From Bacteroides faecis MAJ27 (GTDB taxonomy: Bacteria; Bacteroidota; Bacteroidia; Bacteroidales; Bacteroidaceae): a DNA stretch of 64,000 nucleotides. Location: assembly GCF_900106755.1 (NCBI RefSeq), contig NZ_FNNN01000005.1, positions 186,001-250,000 of the forward strand. The letters run 5' to 3'. The position numbers were made by a program, and so were the translations under genes. Below, one piece after another: positions 63,246-64,000 of this stretch. The notes beneath the pieces are model-generated. The model saw only the letters and a program-made list of their open reading frames with translations. It ran no database searches and was not told the DNA's origin. Each line of letters starts with the position of its first letter. Positions within the stretch are counted from its first letter, which is position 1.

Positions 63246-64000
63246 ATGAATTTGATTCTGATTGCAGTGATTTCATTGGGAGCTATAGCGCTCGTGCTGG
63301 CCGCTATTCTTTATGTAGCTTCCAAGAAATTTGCCGTGTATGAAGACCCGCGGATTGCCCAGGTGGGGGAAGTGTTGCCCCAGGCAAACTGTGGTGGATG
63401 TGGCTATCCTGGTTGTAGCGGATTTGCCGATGCTTGCGTCAAAGCCGGTTCGCTGGATGGTAAATTCTGCCCTGTAGGCGGTCAGCCTGTCATGGCACAA
63501 ATTGCTGATATTCTCGGACTGGCAGCTACTGAAGCTGAGCCGATGGTAGCAGTGGTGAGATGTAACGGAAGCTGTGCCAACCGTCCGCGTATCAATCAAT
63601 ACGACGGTGCCAAGAGTTGTGCTATTGCCGCTTCATTGTATGGTGGAGAAACAGGCTGTAGCTACGGATGCCTCGGATGTGGCGACTGTGTGGCTGCCTG
63701 CCAGTTCGACGCCATCCACATGAATCCTGAAACGGGACTTCCGGAAGTGGACGAAGCAAAATGTACAGCTTGTGGCGCTTGTGTGAAGGCTTGCCCGAAG
63801 GCGATTATTGAGATTCGCCCGCAAGGTAAGAAGTCACGCCGTGTATACATCTCTTGTGTGAACAAGGACAAGGGAGCTGTAGCACGCAAGGCTTGTACGG
63901 TGAGCTGCATCGGCTGCGGTAAGTGTGTCAAGACTTGTCCGTTCGAAGCTATCACGCTGGAGAACAACCTGGCTTATATCGATCCGAACAAGTGTAAATC
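63246..64000 (+). CDS. rnfB: RnfB, electron transport complex subunit B (3' end outside window)
   Basis: The iron-sulfur subunit of the ion-pumping Rnf complex. The visible 251 residues have an N-terminal membrane anchor ('LILIAVISLGAIALVLAAIL'), the Fe-S motif 'CGGCGYPGCSGFADAC' near residue 49, and 4Fe-4S ferredoxin clusters 'CLGCGDCVAAC', 'CTACGACVKAC' and 'CIGCGKCVKTC'. The gene is cut by the window end, so the rest of the rnf operon lies outside it. Confidence 0.95.
   Translation, partial: MNLILIAVISLGAIALVLAAILYVASKKFAVYEDPRIAQVGEVLPQANCGGCGYPGCSGFADACVKAGSLDGKFCPVGGQPVMAQIADILGLAATEAEPMVAVVRCNGSCANRPRINQYDGAKSCAIAASLYGGETGCSYGCLGCGDCVAACQFDAIHMNPETGLPEVDEAKCTACGACVKACPKAIIEIRPQGKKSRRVYISCVNKDKGAVARKACTVSCIGCGKCVKTCPFEAITLENNLAYIDPNKCK

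Overview
The window is a piece of a Bacteroides chromosome (human gut Bacteroidales, close to the B. thetaiotaomicron/ovatus/fragilis group). The evidence is gene content (UpxY/UpxZ capsule regulators, Bacteroidetes-type BamD, DUF4293, PorT-like barrel, RseC-RnfB pair, a 'smalltalk' peptide) and promoters of the Bacteroides type (-33 TTG/TTTG, about 19-21 bp spacer, -7 TAnnTTTG).

Region 1 (1-23460) is conserved housekeeping sequence: tail of an ACT-domain protein; bamD, RNA polymerase omega and a DUF4293 protein; a convergent outer-membrane barrel/LysM pair; uvrA; a YbaK deacylase; a POT peptide transporter; a GNAT; a PadR-PspC pair with a palindromic candidate operator; a metallo-beta-lactamase-fold hydrolase; a flavin reductase; a small lipoprotein; an S9 peptidase; a MATE transporter; yidC; pyrG; a DUF3078 protein. 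Many genes end in clear hairpin terminators.

Region 2 (23460-26742) is the control region in front of a capsule locus. It has three small leftward genes (one DUF4373-like), a four-unit 22-bp repeat array probably lying in a 5' leader, a tyrosine recombinase, and a roughly 250-bp segment bounded by exact 21-bp inverted repeats. The segment carries one good promoter, which points away from the capsule genes as sequenced, so the locus is read here in its OFF orientation.

Region 3 (26743-61778) is one long rightward capsular polysaccharide (CPS) operon. It begins with UpxY and UpxZ and a membrane sugar-nucleotide dehydratase, and ends with gmd, fcl, wza and wzc. Between them lies a mosaic cargo. 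A nearly uninterrupted cassette (30757-38214) has every activity expected for CMP-legionaminic acid by the GDP-sugar route: dehydratase, aminotransferase, N-acetyltransferase, NeuB-type synthase, hydrolysing 2-epimerase, CMP-transferase and a CBS/nucleotidyltransferase of PtmE type. Then come acyltransferases, a Wzy-like polymerase, a pyruvyl transferase with an F420-dehydrogenase-beta-like iron-sulfur protein, a MurJ-type flippase, a DUF2334 deacetylase, two GT4 glycosyltransferases, a GT42/MptE-like candidate nonulosonate transferase, an initiating phosphoglycosyltransferase, two DegT-type enzymes, an ATP-grasp enzyme and a WbuC cupin. The cargo modules are separated by decayed genes (UDP-sugar dehydrogenase, GHMP kinase, methylmalonyl-CoA epimerase, class I aminotransferase, nucleotidyltransferase, an unrecognised acidic protein), which look like scars of cassette exchange.

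Region 4 (61779-64000) returns to the core: an HU-like protein with a Gly/acidic tail, a 30-residue smalltalk-type peptide, RseC, and the start of rnfB, cut by the window end.

The genes together suggest a phase-variable capsule whose repeat unit contains a legionaminic-type nonulosonic acid and probably pyruvate and acetyl groups. The chemistry is inferred from gene families only.
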